Part shown: piece after piece, positions 1-8,020 of the stretch
How positions within the stretch are numbered: position 1 is the first letter of the stretch
How the letters are laid out: the number at the start of each line of letters is the position of its first letter
Source of the DNA: Maricurvus nonylphenolicus
GTDB taxonomy: Bacteria; Pseudomonadota; Gammaproteobacteria; Pseudomonadales; Cellvibrionaceae
NCBI RefSeq assembly: GCF_042854845.1
Contig: NZ_AP031498.1
Coordinates: forward strand, 4,402,001-4,466,000
Direction: 5' to 3'
Length of the DNA: 64,000 nucleotides
The notes under the pieces: model-generated
Told to the model about the DNA's origin: nothing
The model's input: the letters and a program-made list of their open reading frames with translations, nothing else
The model's database searches: none
Made by a program: the position numbers and the translations under genes

Positions 1-1
1 G

Positions 2-316
2 TTATGGCGCTACAGCAGGCACCCTAATTATTTTGCCGAATGGATGGTATGGAATGCGTTAGTCATTGCCGCCATACCTTCTCTGTTAGCACTGTTTTCG
101 TCAATGCCTTTTGTAAGCTGGGCATTGTTAGGTGCCGCCTTAATTTATGCGTCCTACATTATGTATAACACCCTGGTATTTTTCACCGGTGCCATTCCCT
201 CTGAATATTATTCAGTACAAAAACGCCCTGAATATAAGGCCTACCAGCAAACCACGAACATGTTTTTTCCTGGACCGGTAAAAAGCTCATCTTCCGCCGA
301 AGAAGGAACAGCCTGA
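2..316 (+). CDS. DUF1295 / steroid 5-alpha-reductase-like membrane protein, C-terminal part
   Basis: This is the 3' end of a gene that begins before the window; the frame is open from base 2, ahead of the first ATG at 44. The first residues read LWRYSRHPNYFAEW, the signature of DUF1295 proteins, related to the C-terminal catalytic domain of steroid 5-alpha-reductases and isoprenylcysteine methyltransferases. Hydrophobic segments follow (ALVIAAIPSLLALF and the LLGAALIYASYIMY region), then a polar tail ending in SSSSAEEGTA. The substrate is not known for most bacterial members. It converges on the fumarase gene, and a shared terminator lies between them. Confidence 0.8.
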   Translation, partial: LWRYSRHPNYFAEWMVWNALVIAAIPSLLALFSSMPFVSWALLGAALIYASYIMYNTLVFFTGAIPSEYYSVQKRPEYKAYQQTTNMFFPGPVKSSSSAEEGTA

Positions 317-344
317 TACATCGCCAAATTACAAATATCAGACA

Positions 345-376
345 TAAAAAAAACCGGGCATAGCCCGGTTTTTTTT
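345..376. terminator. Bidirectional rho-independent terminator
   Basis: A 7-bp stem (ACCGGGC, 353-359, with GCCCGGT, 363-369) has a 3-nt loop, an A run on its left and a T run on its right. It can therefore end both the DUF1295 transcript and the oppositely oriented fumarase transcript. Confidence 0.85.
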
Positions 377-397
377 ATGTGAGAAAGGTATTAGAGA

Positions 398-1918
398 TTA
401 TTTAACCTCAATGGTGCCTTCCTCAATTTTGGCTTGCCAAATTTTTGGACCAGTCTGGTGAACGGCTTCACCTTTCACATCAACCGCCACAGTCACAGGC
501 ATATCCTTGATTTCGAACTCGTAGATCGCTTCCATACCCAGGTCTTCGAAGCCAACCACTTTAGAGGCTTTAATAGCTTTGGATACCAGATACGCAGAAC
601 CACCTACAGCCATCAGATAAACGGCTTTGTTGTCCTTAATCGCTTCAATAGCAATTGGGCCACGCTCGGCTTTACCCACCATACCCAGCAAGCCGGTTTC
701 TTCCAGCATGGTACGAGTGAACTTATCCATACGGGTTGCGGTGGTTGGGCCAGCCGGCCCAACAACTTCTTCACCCACAGGATCAACCGGACCTACGTAG
801 TAGATCATACGGTTGGTGAAATCTACCGGCAGCTCTTCGCCTTTGGCGATCATATCTACCATGCGCTTGTGAGCCGCATCACGACCGGTTAGCAACTTAC
901 CAGAAAGCAGTACGGTTTCACCTGGCTGCCACTCGGCAACATCTTCTTTGGTGATCTCATCCAGGTTTACGCGGCGAGCATTACCCACTTCCCAGGTAAT
1001 TTCTGGCCAGTCTTCCAAGCTTGGAGGAGTTTGCAGAGATGGGCCAGTGCCGTCCAGGGTGAACTTGGCCAGGCGAGTTGCCGCACAGTTTGGCAGAATC
1101 GCGATAGGCTTGTTGGCAGCATGGGTTGGACAGTCTTTAACTTTTACATCCAATACGGTGGTTAATCCACCCAGGCCCTGAGCACCAATACCCAGATTAT
1201 TGACCTTTTCAAACAATTCCAGACGCAGTTCTTCGGCGCGATTATCGGCACCACGTTCTTGCAGGTCGTGAATATCGATAGGATCTAACAAGGCTTCTTT
1301 AGCCATAGCCAGCGCTTTATCAGCGGTACCACCAATGCCTATACCCAGAATACCCGGTGGGCACCAGCCAGCGCCCATGGTTGGTACAACGTTCAGAACC
1401 CAGTCCACTACGGAATCCGATGGGTTCAGCATGGCAAACTTGGTTTTGGCTTCACTACCGCCACCTTTGGCCATTACGTGCACATCAACTTTATCGCCAG
1501 GAACCATTTTGTAGGTGATCATGGCTGGGGTGTTGTCTTTGGTGTTTTTACGAGCGCCATCCGGGTCGGCTAATACAGAAGCACGCAGCACATTGTCAGG
1601 GTGGTTGTAGGCACGACGCACACCTTCGTTGATCATGTCATCGATGCTCATGCCGTCGGAATCCCACTGCACGTCCATACCGATCTTCATGATCACGCTA
1701 ACGATGCCGGTGTCCTGACAGATAGGACGGTGGCCTTCGGCACACATACGGGAGTTAATCAGAATCTGCGCCATGGCATCTTTGGCCGCCTGGCTCTGCT
1801 CTTTCTCGTAGGCTTCGTTAACCGCCTGGATAAAATCTTTGGGGTGGTAGTAGGAGATAAACTGCAGTGCATCAGCAACACTGTCGATCAAATCTTGCTT
1901 ACGAATGACGGTAGTCAT
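398..1918 (-). CDS. Class I fumarate hydratase (Fe-S fumarase)
   Basis: Catalyses reversible hydration of fumarate to L-malate in the TCA cycle, using an oxygen-sensitive [4Fe-4S] cluster in the cytoplasm. At 506 aa it has the usual length of the class I (FumA/FumB-type) enzyme. Three cysteines match the cluster ligands of the family: C67 in PICQDTG, C186 in GWCPPGILGIGIGG and C278 in LPNCAATR. The C-terminal half carries the family's beta domain (VGPAGPTTATRMDKF, GGSAYL, DLGMEAIYEF). The ATG at 1918 has an AGAAGAG ribosome-binding site just upstream. The gene is monocistronic and ends at the terminator near 350-376. Confidence 0.95.
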   Translation of the reverse strand: MTTVIRKQDLIDSVADALQFISYYHPKDFIQAVNEAYEKEQSQAAKDAMAQILINSRMCAEGHRPICQDTGIVSVIMKIGMDVQWDSDGMSIDDMINEGVRRAYNHPDNVLRASVLADPDGARKNTKDNTPAMITYKMVPGDKVDVHVMAKGGGSEAKTKFAMLNPSDSVVDWVLNVVPTMGAGWCPPGILGIGIGGTADKALAMAKEALLDPIDIHDLQERGADNRAEELRLELFEKVNNLGIGAQGLGGLTTVLDVKVKDCPTHAANKPIAILPNCAATRLAKFTLDGTGPSLQTPPSLEDWPEITWEVGNARRVNLDEITKEDVAEWQPGETVLLSGKLLTGRDAAHKRMVDMIAKGEELPVDFTNRMIYYVGPVDPVGEEVVGPAGPTTATRMDKFTRTMLEETGLLGMVGKAERGPIAIEAIKDNKAVYLMAVGGSAYLVSKAIKASKVVGFEDLGMEAIYEFEIKDMPVTVAVDVKGEAVHQTGPKIWQAKIEEGTIEVK

Positions 1919-2397
1919 GGCGCTCTTCTCTTCTTTTGGTAGCCTGGGCTTAACCCACGGCAGGGATCACGATTGCGGGGCGCATTTTACACCAATGTCC
2001 TTTTAATTACCCGGCAAAGGGCTTTTGCCCCTATATTTAGTAGCTTGGACAAGCAAAACTCACAAAATAGTCCATATAATGGGTCAAAATTATTGCAATG
2101 CGACAAGATATGCCTACACTCAGAGAATAAGAACGGAATCAGAGGAAGGATCTCTACTCCTGATGGCGTTGCGTGACTCTCTAAAGAGCTACCCGCACGC
2201 AGCTCTCACCGAGCTGCCAGGCGCCCTACCCTCCTCGAAAAACCTTTTCTACTCGCACCATTCAGGTGCAATTCAGTCATCACGATTTACCCTTTTTGCA
2301 AAACAGTCCAACGCGTTTTGGGGGGATCTGTTTTGTTTTTCTCGACCCCGCATCAGTTTGCGAGGCCTGAGCCTTTTCGTTCCATTAGGAGATAATC
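1919..2397. other. Intergenic region with a probable long leader of the Lar-like gene
   Basis: No convincing gene. A TATAAT-like box at 2075-2080 on the plus strand could start a leader of about 310 nt before the ATG at 2398, but no good -35 element has proper spacing. The leader contains small hairpins, including GCACC/GGTGC near 2256-2270. A longer one, CAAAACAG (2299-2306) with CTGTTTTG (2328-2335), is followed by five T, which resembles a weak attenuator. The fumarase promoter must lie at the left side on the minus strand. Confidence 0.4.
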
Positions 2398-2712
2398 ATG
2401 GCCACACATGTCGAAAATTGCCCTTTCTGTGACGGCGACCACCTGCATATCAGTCGACACCTGATGTCACACTCCGTTGTGTGTCAGACCTGTCGAGCTA
2501 CAGGCCCACACCGACGAATGCAGGAAGATGCTGTGCTGGAATGGAATCAAACATCAAAACTGTTGCGTCAATCACGTATGGGGGAAACGCGGCAGGTTCA
2601 TGGACGATTGCATGAGCTGGAAGATGCAGTGAGGAATTTGGCGGGGGTGTTACGCCAGGAAGAAGCCAATGATGGTTACTTTTCGCAGCGAAAGCGGGAA
2701 TCTAGTCACTAA
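2398..2712 (+). CDS. Small zinc-ribbon protein, Lar (restriction alleviation)-like
   Basis: A 104-aa protein whose first half is a treble-clef/zinc-ribbon: C8-x2-C11 (CPFCDGDHL) and C29-x2-C32 (CQTCRATGP), followed by EDAVLEWN. This spacing and the closing A-x-x-x-WN match the Lar family, whose founder from the Rac prophage relieves type I restriction. The second half (residues 55-100) is charged, probably helical and not part of the family core. The ATG has a clear TAGGAGA ribosome-binding site. It stands alone after a 480-bp gap, with no restriction-modification or prophage genes nearby, so restriction relief is only a family-based guess; a generic nucleic-acid-binding role is equally possible. 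Confidence 0.65.
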   Translation: MATHVENCPFCDGDHLHISRHLMSHSVVCQTCRATGPHRRMQEDAVLEWNQTSKLLRQSRMGETRQVHGRLHELEDAVRNLAGVLRQEEANDGYFSQRKRESSH

Positions 2713-2725
2713 GTTGTCATTAACT

Positions 2726-2817
2726 CGACCCGCAGGGTTCTTAAACTGGGGTACGACCCGCAGGGTCGGCCCCCTAGCTTTGGCACGATCGGGGTCTGAC
2801 CCTGTGGGTCAGACCCC
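2726..2817. repeat. REP-like palindromes of the GGGGTCTGACCC family (one intact, two degenerate)
   Basis: The intact unit at 2791-2817 is GGGGTCTGACCC, TGT, then its exact reverse complement (12-nt arms, 3-nt loop). A related degenerate unit lies at 2748-2774 (GGGGTACGACCC, GCA, GGGTCGGCCCCC), and a half-like fragment CGACCCGCAGGGTTC at 2726-2740. They sit between the convergent Lar-like and coiled-coil genes. The same unit recurs at 5538 and 5609. Confidence 0.85.
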
Positions 2818-2835
2818 AGCTACGAAGCACAAATG

Positions 2836-3633
2836 TTACTTAGGCGTGGCTGAAGCAGCGGGCTTGCTTAACTGCTGTTTCAACTGTAACAAATCGCGAT
2901 TGAGTTTTACGCGATAAGCATCAATCGCCTCAATCGCCTCTTCGTTGGTACGAACACGCGACAGTAAACTGCTTTTCAGTTCTGATAATTCCTGGTCGAT
3001 ACGATTGGCTTTATCCACAACAGTGCGCAGTTGCTTTTGCGCCGTATCGACATCGGCTACCGCCTTGGCACTTTGTGAAGCCAGGGTTTTGCTTTCAGAC
3101 TGCAAGGATTTCAAGCTCAGCGCCTGAGAGTCAGCCTGTTTCTTGGTAGCCGAACTGGTGCTTTTTACCGACGCCAAACTTTTTTCCAGCTTGGCCACTT
3201 TATCTTTATTCGCCGCAATCGCCTTGCGGTTACGGTCGTGAGATACGCCCCAGAGCTTGCGAATTTCTGAATCCGCCCACTTCAACTTGGCCCTGATAGC
3301 CGTTACCGATTGAGTAGACTCGTCATCCGATAGCTCCAAACGTTTTTCCAACTCGGACAATCGGGCATCCGCCGTGACCAGCTGCTGCTGAGCCAGCGTC
3401 AACTGCCAATAGACAAAACCCGCTAAACCCAAACCGGTTAAAGCCAAGAGTAACGCGAAGGGTACCAGTGGCGAACTCTTGGCCACCACTCTGGTTGCCG
3501 CTTGCGGTGAGGGCTTGGGGGCTGCCTTAGTCTTGGACTGTGCAGCGGTTTTAGGACGCAATGATTGGAGATCATCATGATCGGGATTGACGGCACCAAT
3601 GCCAGACAGCGTGGGTTCTTTACGTTCAACCAT
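2836..3633 (-). CDS. Single-pass membrane protein with long coiled coil, unknown function
   Basis: 265 aa. A cytoplasmic N-terminal stretch of about 55 residues is rich in K, A, P and Q. One transmembrane helix follows at about 56-76 (LVPFALLLALTGLGLAGFVY). After it comes an extended heptad-rich region (about 78-255) with long Q/K/E/S-rich helices, so most of the protein is probably a periplasmic coiled coil. It ends in a low-complexity tail KPAASATPK. Similar proteins in Pseudomonas and relatives are conserved but uncharacterised and often mislabelled as ATPases; there is no Walker motif here. It lies downstream of the PuuD-like gene but is separated from it by a terminator. Confidence 0.75.
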   Translation of the reverse strand: MVERKEPTLSGIGAVNPDHDDLQSLRPKTAAQSKTKAAPKPSPQAATRVVAKSSPLVPFALLLALTGLGLAGFVYWQLTLAQQQLVTADARLSELEKRLELSDDESTQSVTAIRAKLKWADSEIRKLWGVSHDRNRKAIAANKDKVAKLEKSLASVKSTSSATKKQADSQALSLKSLQSESKTLASQSAKAVADVDTAQKQLRTVVDKANRIDQELSELKSSLLSRVRTNEEAIEAIDAYRVKLNRDLLQLKQQLSKPAASATPK

Positions 3634-3720
3634 GTTGTTGTCTTATTTCCATCTAACTCGACGTGTGTAGTGAGAACACTTATATCAAACTCACCTGCTC
3701 TTGAGAATCGACCAGGCACA

Positions 3721-3747
3721 AAAAAGCCGGGACAAGCCCGGCTTTTT
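3721..3747 (-). terminator. Rho-independent terminator of the PuuD-like gene
   Basis: The stem AAAAAGCCGGG (3721-3731) pairs with CCCGGCTTTTT (3737-3747) across a 5-nt loop. It lies 18 bases beyond the stop of the minus-strand gene at 3766 and provides a U tract in that direction. Confidence 0.85.
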
Positions 3748-3765
3748 CAGGTTATGGGTAACGAA

Positions 3766-4410
3766 TTACACCAGAACCAGCAGACCAACCAGAACAGCAG
3801 TCAGAATCATGCTGCAGGTGATTACACCTTTAACAGTGGTCATAGGACCTTGCTTACCAACCAGAGCGTTAACTTCCAGGGCAGCAATAATAGCCAGAGT
3901 AACCCAGATGCCAGTAGAACCGTCCATCTTGGCACCGTAACCGCCGCCACTTACGAAGTGAGGACCAGCCAGCATGAAGAAAGCCATAGGACCAGAGAAC
4001 AGAACGTTGGTACGGGAAGCCAGCAGCGCTTTACCAGCAGCAGTAGGACCGTCGCCTTCAACCATGCCCAGAGCAATCTTCTGGTTTGGCCAGATGATCA
4101 GCCATACGTTCAGGAACATCAGGGTACCCATTGCGGCACCGGCAACGATGTATACATTCATCAGACTTTGCTTGGCCAAACCAACCAGCAGAATCAGACC
4201 GGTCAGGAAGGTGAACATCGCACCCCAGCGGAACCACCACAGGGCTTCAGGAGCCAGGTGCGCTTTTGCGTCTTTCAGGGCTTCAGGAGTCGCTTTTTTG
4301 AAGTAACCACCTTGAATGAAGTTGAAGTAGTACAGCAGGCCAATCCAGGTAATACCAAACAGCAGGTGCCCCCAGCGCGCCAGGAAGTTAATTAAATTCA
4401 TGGTTTCCAT
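3766..4410 (-). CDS. Short PuuD-like (urate hydroxylase N-terminal domain family) membrane protein
   Basis: A 214-aa integral membrane protein with about six hydrophobic segments and the conserved start NLINFLARWGHLLFGITWIG. This is the membrane domain family of PuuD, a membrane urate oxidase that in alpha-proteobacteria also carries a C-terminal cytochrome c. Here the protein ends after the membrane part (VLVGLLVLV), with no CxxCH. Conserved histidines such as the one in RWGHLL could bind haem. I place the start at 4410, where AAGGATC lies 7 nt upstream, rather than at the upstream ATG at 4437. Nothing nearby belongs to purine breakdown, so urate as substrate is unproven. Confidence 0.7.
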   Translation of the reverse strand: METMNLINFLARWGHLLFGITWIGLLYYFNFIQGGYFKKATPEALKDAKAHLAPEALWWFRWGAMFTFLTGLILLVGLAKQSLMNVYIVAGAAMGTLMFLNVWLIIWPNQKIALGMVEGDGPTAAGKALLASRTNVLFSGPMAFFMLAGPHFVSGGGYGAKMDGSTGIWVTLAIIAALEVNALVGKQGPMTTVKGVITCSMILTAVLVGLLVLV

Positions 4411-4838
4411 ATTGAGATCCTTTACATCGGCTATCAAATTATCGTTATTCCAGGTCAGGCCTTATGGCAAGAAGCCTTGCGCCCAGTGCCACCTTTATAA
4501 GGTGTCTGTGCAACCGAACGCAACCCCAAAGCAAAACCCAGTAAACCCAACCCTCTATAACCCCAGTAAAAACAGGGACTTAGAAAATATTGGCAAGAAA
4601 TAAAACGGGTCGTATTTTAAGCCTTAGCCCCCTAAATAAGAAGCCTTTTTTCCGACCTTGGACACTCCACATGTCTATTTACTGGGTCTTTTTCGTGCAT
4701 TTATGCACAGCTTGGCGAGCTACAACTTCTCACGCCAGTATTTTGGCGTATAATCCTCGAGCATAACTTGCACACAAAATGATCAGCGTTATTTTTCGCC
4801 TTCAGCAAGGCACTTGAGTTAGTAAAGGGGTGGTATCC
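4411..4838. other. Divergent intergenic region
   Basis: About 430 bases between divergent genes with no supported gene. It must hold both promoters. A short perfect palindrome, GTGCATTTATGCAC (4695-4708), is a possible operator site. Confidence 0.35.
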
Positions 4839-5519
4839 ATGTGGGGCTATGGAAGAGCCGATGATCCAGATTTCGTCGTCTACAAATCTCAAAATGAACA
4901 TTTCGAGCTGTTTTGCTTGGTGATGGAGCGTGGCTTTGCGATCCATACTGGCACAACGGATCGTGTCGTCATGGAATATCGCCTGACCGATACCGGCACT
5001 CAACGCTATCTACCCAAAGTCCAAGCCAAAAGTGGCATTAGCTTTTTGATTCCTGATGCCTGGCTGCAGCCCAGTGACCTGTATCTGTATTACGATCCCG
5101 CCAACCATGAGGATATTCCTCAACTGGCCCACTACAACCCGGAAACCAACCAGTTCACCCCCTGCCAGTACGAAAACGATGAGCTGTTTGATCGTGTGCA
5201 CGGCAAGGTTCAGCTGCCGATGGTGAAACTGTCTACCCTCAAGGGACTGCACTACATCAAGGACATTGCCTGCCTGCAGTTGTTTGAGCTGAATTTTGAC
5301 AAACTGTATCAGCAGGATCCGGCGCTGGCTGAGCAGGTGCGCATAAGTTTGACTGACAAGCTCAAGCGCTATATCAACTTTTCCCAGCCCTGGATAAAGG
5401 CGGATAATGCTGAGCGGGTGGCGCTGGAGTATTTGGAAAAGCATGGGCGGCCGGAGAAGAAATCCCATCCGTTAGATAACCCCCCAGGGCAGGATCCTGA
5501 TTTCCTGACTTGGGACTAA
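4839..5519 (+). CDS. Conserved-looking protein of unknown function
   Basis: 226 aa, not recognised. I use the ATG at 4839, preceded by AAAGGGG at 7 nt, rather than the GTG at 4830. There is no signal peptide or membrane segment, so it is probably cytoplasmic. The sequence is rich in aromatic and acidic residues (MWGYGRADDPDFVVYKSQ, LYLYYDP, FLTWD at the end), and the first half looks like an all-beta fold. The last 60 residues include a helix-rich stretch (RISLTDKLKRYINF) and a Pro/Asp-rich tail. It is followed by two GGGGTCTGACCC palindromes and then the groEL terminator on the other strand. No function is proposed. Confidence 0.6.
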   Translation: MWGYGRADDPDFVVYKSQNEHFELFCLVMERGFAIHTGTTDRVVMEYRLTDTGTQRYLPKVQAKSGISFLIPDAWLQPSDLYLYYDPANHEDIPQLAHYNPETNQFTPCQYENDELFDRVHGKVQLPMVKLSTLKGLHYIKDIACLQLFELNFDKLYQQDPALAEQVRISLTDKLKRYINFSQPWIKADNAERVALEYLEKHGRPEKKSHPLDNPPGQDPDFLTWD

Positions 5520-5537
5520 GCCCTTTATTTCGTAAGA

Positions 5538-5564
5538 GGGGTCTGACCCGCAGGGTCAGACCCC
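5538..5564. repeat. REP-like palindrome GGGGTCTGACCC, copy 2
   Basis: A perfect palindrome with 12-nt arms and a GCA loop, 18 bases after the stop of the unknown gene. It is identical in its arms to the unit at 2791-2817. Confidence 0.9.
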
Positions 5565-5608
5565 GGTCCTTCCTAACGTGGTATTACTGTTCGCTTTACT
5601 CCATAGCA

Positions 5609-5635
5609 GGGGTCTGACCCTACGGGTCATACCCC
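5609..5635. repeat. REP-like palindrome GGGGTCTGACCC, copy 3
   Basis: Left arm GGGGTCTGACCC, loop TAC, right arm GGGTCATACCCC with one mismatch. It lies 44 bases from copy 2 and forms a tandem pair between convergent genes. Confidence 0.85.
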
Positions 5636-5666
5636 GGGTTTAGAATGCCCTCCTCCAGAAAAGAAA

Positions 5667-5690
5667 AAAGGCCCGCCGAAGCGAGCCTTT
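5667..5690 (-). terminator. groEL rho-independent terminator
   Basis: On the minus strand the stem AAAGGCUCGC, loop UUCG, then GCGGGCCUUU is followed by a U-rich run. It lies 25 bases after the groEL stop. The UUCG tetraloop makes it a strong terminator. Confidence 0.9.
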
Positions 5691-5715
5691 CTTTGAGCTA
5701 ATGAGCTGGCAGGAA

Positions 5716-7365
5716 TTACATCATTCCTGGCATACCGCCCATTCCACCCATGCCGCCCATATCTGGCATACCGCCACCAGCGCCACCTTCTTCAGGTGCA
5801 TCGGCAACCATAGCTTCGGTGGTGATCATCAGACCAGCAACAGAACCGGCAGCCTGCAGAGCAGAGCGGGTTACTTTAGCTGGATCCAGGATACCCATTT
5901 CCAGCATATCGCCGTACTCACCGGTTGCAGCGTTGTAACCGAAGTTACCGTCGCCTTGCTTAACCTTGTCAGCAACAACAGAGGCTTCACCACCAGCGTT
6001 ATCAACGATTTGACGCAGAGGCGCTTCCATCGCACGACGAGCCAGAGCGATACCAACGTTTTGATCTTCGTTGTCGCCTTCCAGATCAGCGATAGCGGCA
6101 ACAGCGCGCAGCAGTGCAGAACCACCACCGGCAACTACGCCTTCTTCTACCGCAGCGCGGGTTGCGTGCAGAGCATCTTCAACGCGAGCTTTCTTCTCTT
6201 TCATTTCTACTTCGGTGATAGCACCTACTTTGATCACAGCAACACCGCCAGCCAGCTTGGCTACACGCTCTTGCAGTTTCTCTTTGTCGTAGTCAGAAGA
6301 AGATTCTTCGATTTGGGCACGGATTTGAGCAACACGGGCTTCGATGTCAGCTGCTTCACCAGCGCCATCAACGATAACGGTGTTTTCTTTGCTCATGGTT
6401 ACGCGCTTGGCAGTACCCAGGTGCTCCAGAGTTACCGCTTCCAGATCCAGACCTACTTCTTCAGAGATCACAGTAGCGCCAGTCAGGATAGCGATGTCTT
6501 GCAGCATGGCTTTACGACGATCGCCGAAACCAGGTGCTTTACAGGCAGAAACCTTAACGATACCGCGCATGTTGTTAACAACCAGAGTTGCCAGCGCTTC
6601 GCCTTCGATGTCTTCAGCGATGATAACCAGTGGCTTACCGGCTTTAGCTACGGCTTCCAGAGTCGGCAGCAGCTCGCGGATGTTGGACACTTTTTTGTCT
6701 ACCAGCAGGATGAACGGAGACTCTTGCTCAACACTCATGTTTTCCTGGTTAGTGATGAAGTATGGAGACAGGTAACCGCGATCGAACTGCATACCTTCAA
6801 CAACGTCCAGCTCGTTATCCAGAGCCTGACCTTCTTCAACGGTGATAACACCTTCTTTACCCACTTTTTCCATGGCTTCAGCAATGATCTGACCAACGGA
6901 AGAATCGGAGTTTGCAGAGATGGTACCAACCTGCTCGATGGATTTGCCATCGGCACAAGGCTGGGCGATAGCCTGGATTTCAGCAACTGCAGCAACAACC
7001 GCTTTGTCGATACCGCGCTTCAGATCCATTGGGTTCATGCCAGCAGCAACGGACTTCAGACCTTCATTTACGATAGCTTGAGCCAGAACAGTTGCAGTAG
7101 TGGTACCGTCACCGGCTACGTCGTTGGCCTGGGAAGCAACTTCCTTAACCATTTGCGCGCCCATGTTTTCGAACTTGTCTTTCAGCTCGATTTCTTTAGC
7201 AACAGATACACCGTCTTTGGTTACAGTTGGAGCACCGAAAGACTTATCCAGAACAACGTTACGGCCTTTAGGGCCCAGAGTAGTTTTTACCGCATCAGCC
7301 AGTACGTTTACACCAGCCAGCATGCCTTGGCGAGCTTCGTCACCAAACTTAACAACTTTTGCCAT
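5716..7365 (-). CDS. groL: Chaperonin GroEL (Hsp60)
   Basis: Forms the 14-subunit double ring that folds proteins with GroES, using ATP. The 549-aa length is typical. It starts MAKVVKFGDEAR, has the ATP-site motif GDGTTTAT around residues 86-93, and ends in the flexible GGM-rich tail (GGMGGMGGMPGMM). It lies downstream of groES in the same transcript, with a 74-bp gap to my groES stop, and ends at a strong terminator. Transcription is from the sigma-32-like promoter ahead of groES. Confidence 0.98.
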   Translation of the reverse strand: MAKVVKFGDEARQGMLAGVNVLADAVKTTLGPKGRNVVLDKSFGAPTVTKDGVSVAKEIELKDKFENMGAQMVKEVASQANDVAGDGTTTATVLAQAIVNEGLKSVAAGMNPMDLKRGIDKAVVAAVAEIQAIAQPCADGKSIEQVGTISANSDSSVGQIIAEAMEKVGKEGVITVEEGQALDNELDVVEGMQFDRGYLSPYFITNQENMSVEQESPFILLVDKKVSNIRELLPTLEAVAKAGKPLVIIAEDIEGEALATLVVNNMRGIVKVSACKAPGFGDRRKAMLQDIAILTGATVISEEVGLDLEAVTLEHLGTAKRVTMSKENTVIVDGAGEAADIEARVAQIRAQIEESSSDYDKEKLQERVAKLAGGVAVIKVGAITEVEMKEKKARVEDALHATRAAVEEGVVAGGGSALLRAVAAIADLEGDNEDQNVGIALARRAMEAPLRQIVDNAGGEASVVADKVKQGDGNFGYNAATGEYGDMLEMGILDPAKVTRSALQAAGSVAGLMITTEAMVADAPEEGGAGGGMPDMGGMGGMGGMPGMM

Positions 7366-7439
7366 GATTTAAATTCCTTAAAATTCTTATTAGCTTTCAC
7401 TTAACTAAGGGTTACTAGACAGCTAAATTAGCCTTCCGC

Positions 7440-7733
7440 TTACTTTTCCAGGACGGCTTTGATATCACTTTCGCTCAGAACGATCAGCTCTTCGCCGTCG
7501 ATCTTGATGGTGTCGCTACCAGCGTACTTACCGAATACCACGGTATCGCCAACGTTTACGTCTACAGCGCGAACTTCACCGCTTTCCAGCACGCGACCGC
7601 TACCTACAGCAACCACTTCACCCTGGTTAGGCTTTTCAGTGGCAGAACCAGGCAGAACAATACCGCTAGCAGTGGTGGTTTCTTCTTCCTGACGGCGAAC
7701 GACTACGCGGTCGTGCAAAGGACGAATTTTCAT
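7440..7733 (-). CDS. groS: Co-chaperonin GroES (Hsp10)
   Basis: Forms the seven-subunit lid of the GroEL folding chamber. The usual start MKIRPLHDRVVVRR is at 7733. An upstream in-frame ATG at 7739 would leave only 2 nt after the GGAG ribosome-binding site, while 7733 leaves 8, so I choose the 97-aa form. The mobile loop (EEETTTASGIVLPGSA) and the C-terminal DIKAVLE are present. First gene of the groESL operon. Confidence 0.97.
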   Translation of the reverse strand: MKIRPLHDRVVVRRQEEETTTASGIVLPGSATEKPNQGEVVAVGSGRVLESGEVRAVDVNVGDTVVFGKYAGSDTIKIDGEELIVLSESDIKAVLEK

Positions 7734-7909
7734 GAACATGTCTCCAAGTCATCTCCCGAAGGAGGCATCCAAAAATGTGATCCGGGTAGCCTTGCGGCCA
7801 AACCGGGTTTTTATAGGGTGTTGCCAGCTTAGCCTGACAACCAACTCCAGAGCCTGTCTCCCCTACCGGGAATGACCGGACATATGGAGTAAAGAATCTG
7901 TGTAAACGA

Positions 7910-7937
7910 AAATGGGGGTCGATTAAGCGATTTCAAC
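7910..7937 (-). promoter_or_regulatory. Sigma-32 heat-shock promoter of groESL
   Basis: Reading on the minus strand, GTTGAAA (7931-7937) is followed after 12 nt by CCCCCATTT (7910-7918). This agrees well with the sigma-32 consensus of a CTTGAAA -35 and a CCCCATnT -10 element. It would give a leader of about 170 nt before the groES ATG. Confidence 0.8.
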
Positions 7938-8020
7938 AGCTCAAGATGAAAAAATGGCAAAAAATTTGGATTTGTCCATTTTTTCATCGCTTTTTGAGGC
8001 CTAAGCAAGAAAATGCGGGG

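Noticed and set aside
2045..2080. TTGGAC ... TATAAT as a sigma-70 promoter
   Set aside because: The spacing is 24 bases, too long for a functional pair; only the -10 box is kept as a weak hint.
2025..2432. A 135-aa plus-strand frame overlapping the start of the Lar-like gene
   Set aside because: No family, no ribosome-binding site, and it runs out of frame into the better-supported zinc-ribbon gene.
5701..7404. A 567-codon open frame on the plus strand opposite groEL
   Set aside because: Its translation is low-complexity, rich in T, S, H, F and N, as expected from the complement of a highly biased gene; GroEL on the other strand is certain.
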